DNA of 29,365 nt, taken from contig JAMQCK010000307.1 in the NCBI GenBank assembly GCA_024196135.1, forward strand, positions 1 to 29,365, written 5' to 3'. The stretch comes from Pleurotus ostreatus/Saccharomyces cerevisiae fusant (taxonomy: Eukaryota; Opisthokonta). The position numbers and the translations under genes are program-made. Below are positions 28,039-29,365 of this stretch, one piece after another. The notes under the pieces are model-generated. The model had not been told where the DNA came from. It saw nothing but the letters and a program-made list of their open reading frames with translations, and made no database searches. Each line of letters begins with the position of its first letter. Position 1 is the stretch's first letter.

Positions 28039-29365
28039 ATGTCGCCTCCGACGATCGTCCCCGCCCCGCAGATCGCGCAGCTCTCGCCCGTGAAGGGCAA
28101 GGGCAAGCGGAAGAGAACGCTGACGCTGGTGGATGGAAGTGAGTTTTCGAGCTAGCTGGAGAAGGACACAGCTAATGGACCCAAGACACCCTCGACCTGA
28201 ACGCGTCGCTGCCCGTCACGCCCCAGGTCCGTTGGCCACCTCTCCATCACTCTATCCCCTCCCCTCCCCCTCTTATCTCATCCTGCTTCGCACCTGCATC
28301 TGCTTTCCTCAGATTATGGAAGCCATGCGTCTGCGTATCATTCAGCTCGAGGAGGAGCTCGCACAACGCGAGAGCGGCGCGTCGCAGGTACGTACATCCG
28401 TGAAGTCAGGATATGTGATCGCTGAACCCCCTTCGCAGACGCCCGACGCGCGACCTGCCAAGCGCGCGCGCGTAGATAACGAAGGCGCATCGGCCTCTAC
28501 CTCAACACCAAGCGCCGCCACGACCTCGAAAGCAGACGCGGCGACCACGAAAGCTGACAAAGCCGACGCGAAGAAGCGCAAAATGCAGTTCAAGACCTTC
28601 TTTGATCGGCTCAAGAAGGAGCTCAAGACGGACGCGGTCAAGTTTCAGGGCAAGGGACCGAAGACGATCAAGTTTGACGAGGTGCTTGCGCCGGCAGATT
28701 TCGAGGGGCTGTTTGGGGTGAGTGGCTACTTTATCGTTTCTACTCTATCTGATTTCTCTGTATACTCCATTCGTATGCCCCAATTTTTCCTTCCGTGCGC
28801 TCCCCTCTTTGCCCTCCACCGTCCTTTCAACGCTCCCTTCGTGCTCACTAACACCCGCCCAGGGCAAGGGCACGCTCATTCAGCCCACGCCGCAGAACAA
28901 GCCAAAGAGCACGGTGACAATAATCAGCTACGTGCGTGCGCAATTCTTTCGCGCGTTTCCCCGCGCTAACTTCCCTTCCCCAGACCGCCGGGCAGGTTGC
29001 GGACCTCTTTGAGGGCGAGCTGAAGGCACTGAAGGGAAACCGGTGGACGGTGGGAGGTGCGTTCGCGTTTTGGCTCTGCCTCGCCCCTCCCTTTTCACCT
29101 CCCCTCACCCGCTCGCCCTTCCCTCATGCTCTCCCCCCTCCTTCGCCCTAACACCACCCCCAGGCCTCCCCACGCGCAACTTCGGCGGCGGCTTCTTCGG
29201 CGGGGGACCCATGACGATGAGCAAGTCGCGCAAGACGGGAGCGTGCGACGTCACCGTGCTCGGCCTCGAGGTCTCGTACTCGAAGAACAACATGAAGTGC
29301 ACGCTCAAGTTCGATGTGAACGAGGTGGGCGGCGGGTCTGGGGGATATGAGGATGATTGGTGGTA
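28039..29365 (+). CDS. Basic, probably nuclear protein of unknown function (7 exons, 3' end outside window)
   Basis: Exons: 28039-28138, 28186-28226, 28313-28387, 28439-28717, 28863-28931, 28984-29056, 29164-end; all phases agree. Start chosen at ATG 28039 (CACCATGTCG). Basic clusters look like nuclear localisation signals: KGKGKRKRTLTL, PAKRARVDN and KKRKMQF. A short coiled coil (MRLRIIQLEEELAQRE) fills exon 3. A low-complexity Ala/Ser/Thr linker is followed by a compact region from FKTFFDRLKKELKTDAVKF through STVTIISYTAGQVADLFEGE, then a Gly/Phe loop (NFGGGFFGGGP) and CDVTVLGLEVSYSKNNMKCT. About 280 residues are in the window. The last visible exon may end at GAG|GTGGGC near 29,323, so the final bases could be intron. 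I do not recognise the family; a chromatin or nucleic-acid role is only a guess from charge. Confidence 0.78.

Noticed and set aside
1..29365. tRNA or rRNA genes, and telomere repeats
   Set aside because: Visual reading on both strands found no cloverleaf with a GGTTCGA-type T-loop, no rRNA-like sequence and no TTAGGG runs. The tRNA-like stretch after the 5' LTR is a primer site only.

Overview
The window looks like nuclear DNA of a basidiomycete, most likely an agaricomycete. The evidence is GC-rich coding sequence, genes split by many 45-80 nt GT-AG introns with CTNAY-like branch points, and a fungal-type Ty1/copia element. I see no bacterial features, rRNA, tRNA, CRISPR array or TTAGGG telomere repeat. 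Exon models were worked out by hand from splice sites, frame continuity and comparison between paralogues.

Layout. (1) 1-269 holds the 3' end of an unidentified gene. (2) About 370-9,990 contains no gene I can defend. It is a mosaic of some 25 to 30 different tandem arrays, mostly with 18-30 bp units, lying almost end to end and mixed with purine-only or pyrimidine-only tracts. Long open frames here are by-products of the repeats. (3) 9,990-12,195 holds gene remnants, including a probable membrane-protein gene (10,924-12,195) that seems to carry a frameshift. (4) 12,281-26,866 holds three paralogous copies (A, B, C) of an unrecognised 11-exon gene for a multi-pass membrane protein of about 690 residues. 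A and B are head-to-tail; C is inverted and meets B tail-to-tail. (5) A complete Ty1/copia retrotransposon (13,102-18,011) sits in exon 3 of copy A. It has identical 243 bp LTRs, a 5 bp target duplication and one uninterrupted 1,443-residue Gag-Pol frame. (6) 27,361-29,365 holds a possible tiny ORF and the first seven exons of a basic, probably nuclear protein that runs off the window.

How the parts relate. Copy B reads through cleanly as 696 residues. Copy A would read as 690 residues if the element and one target copy were ignored, so the insertion is probably the only lesion and recent. Copy C keeps nearly all splice sites, and two internal exons of identical size, but carries short tandem repeats in three exons and three introns and has three places where frames do not join. 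The process that built the left-hand mosaic therefore seems to have acted on copy C too. The function of the A/B/C family is unknown to me.
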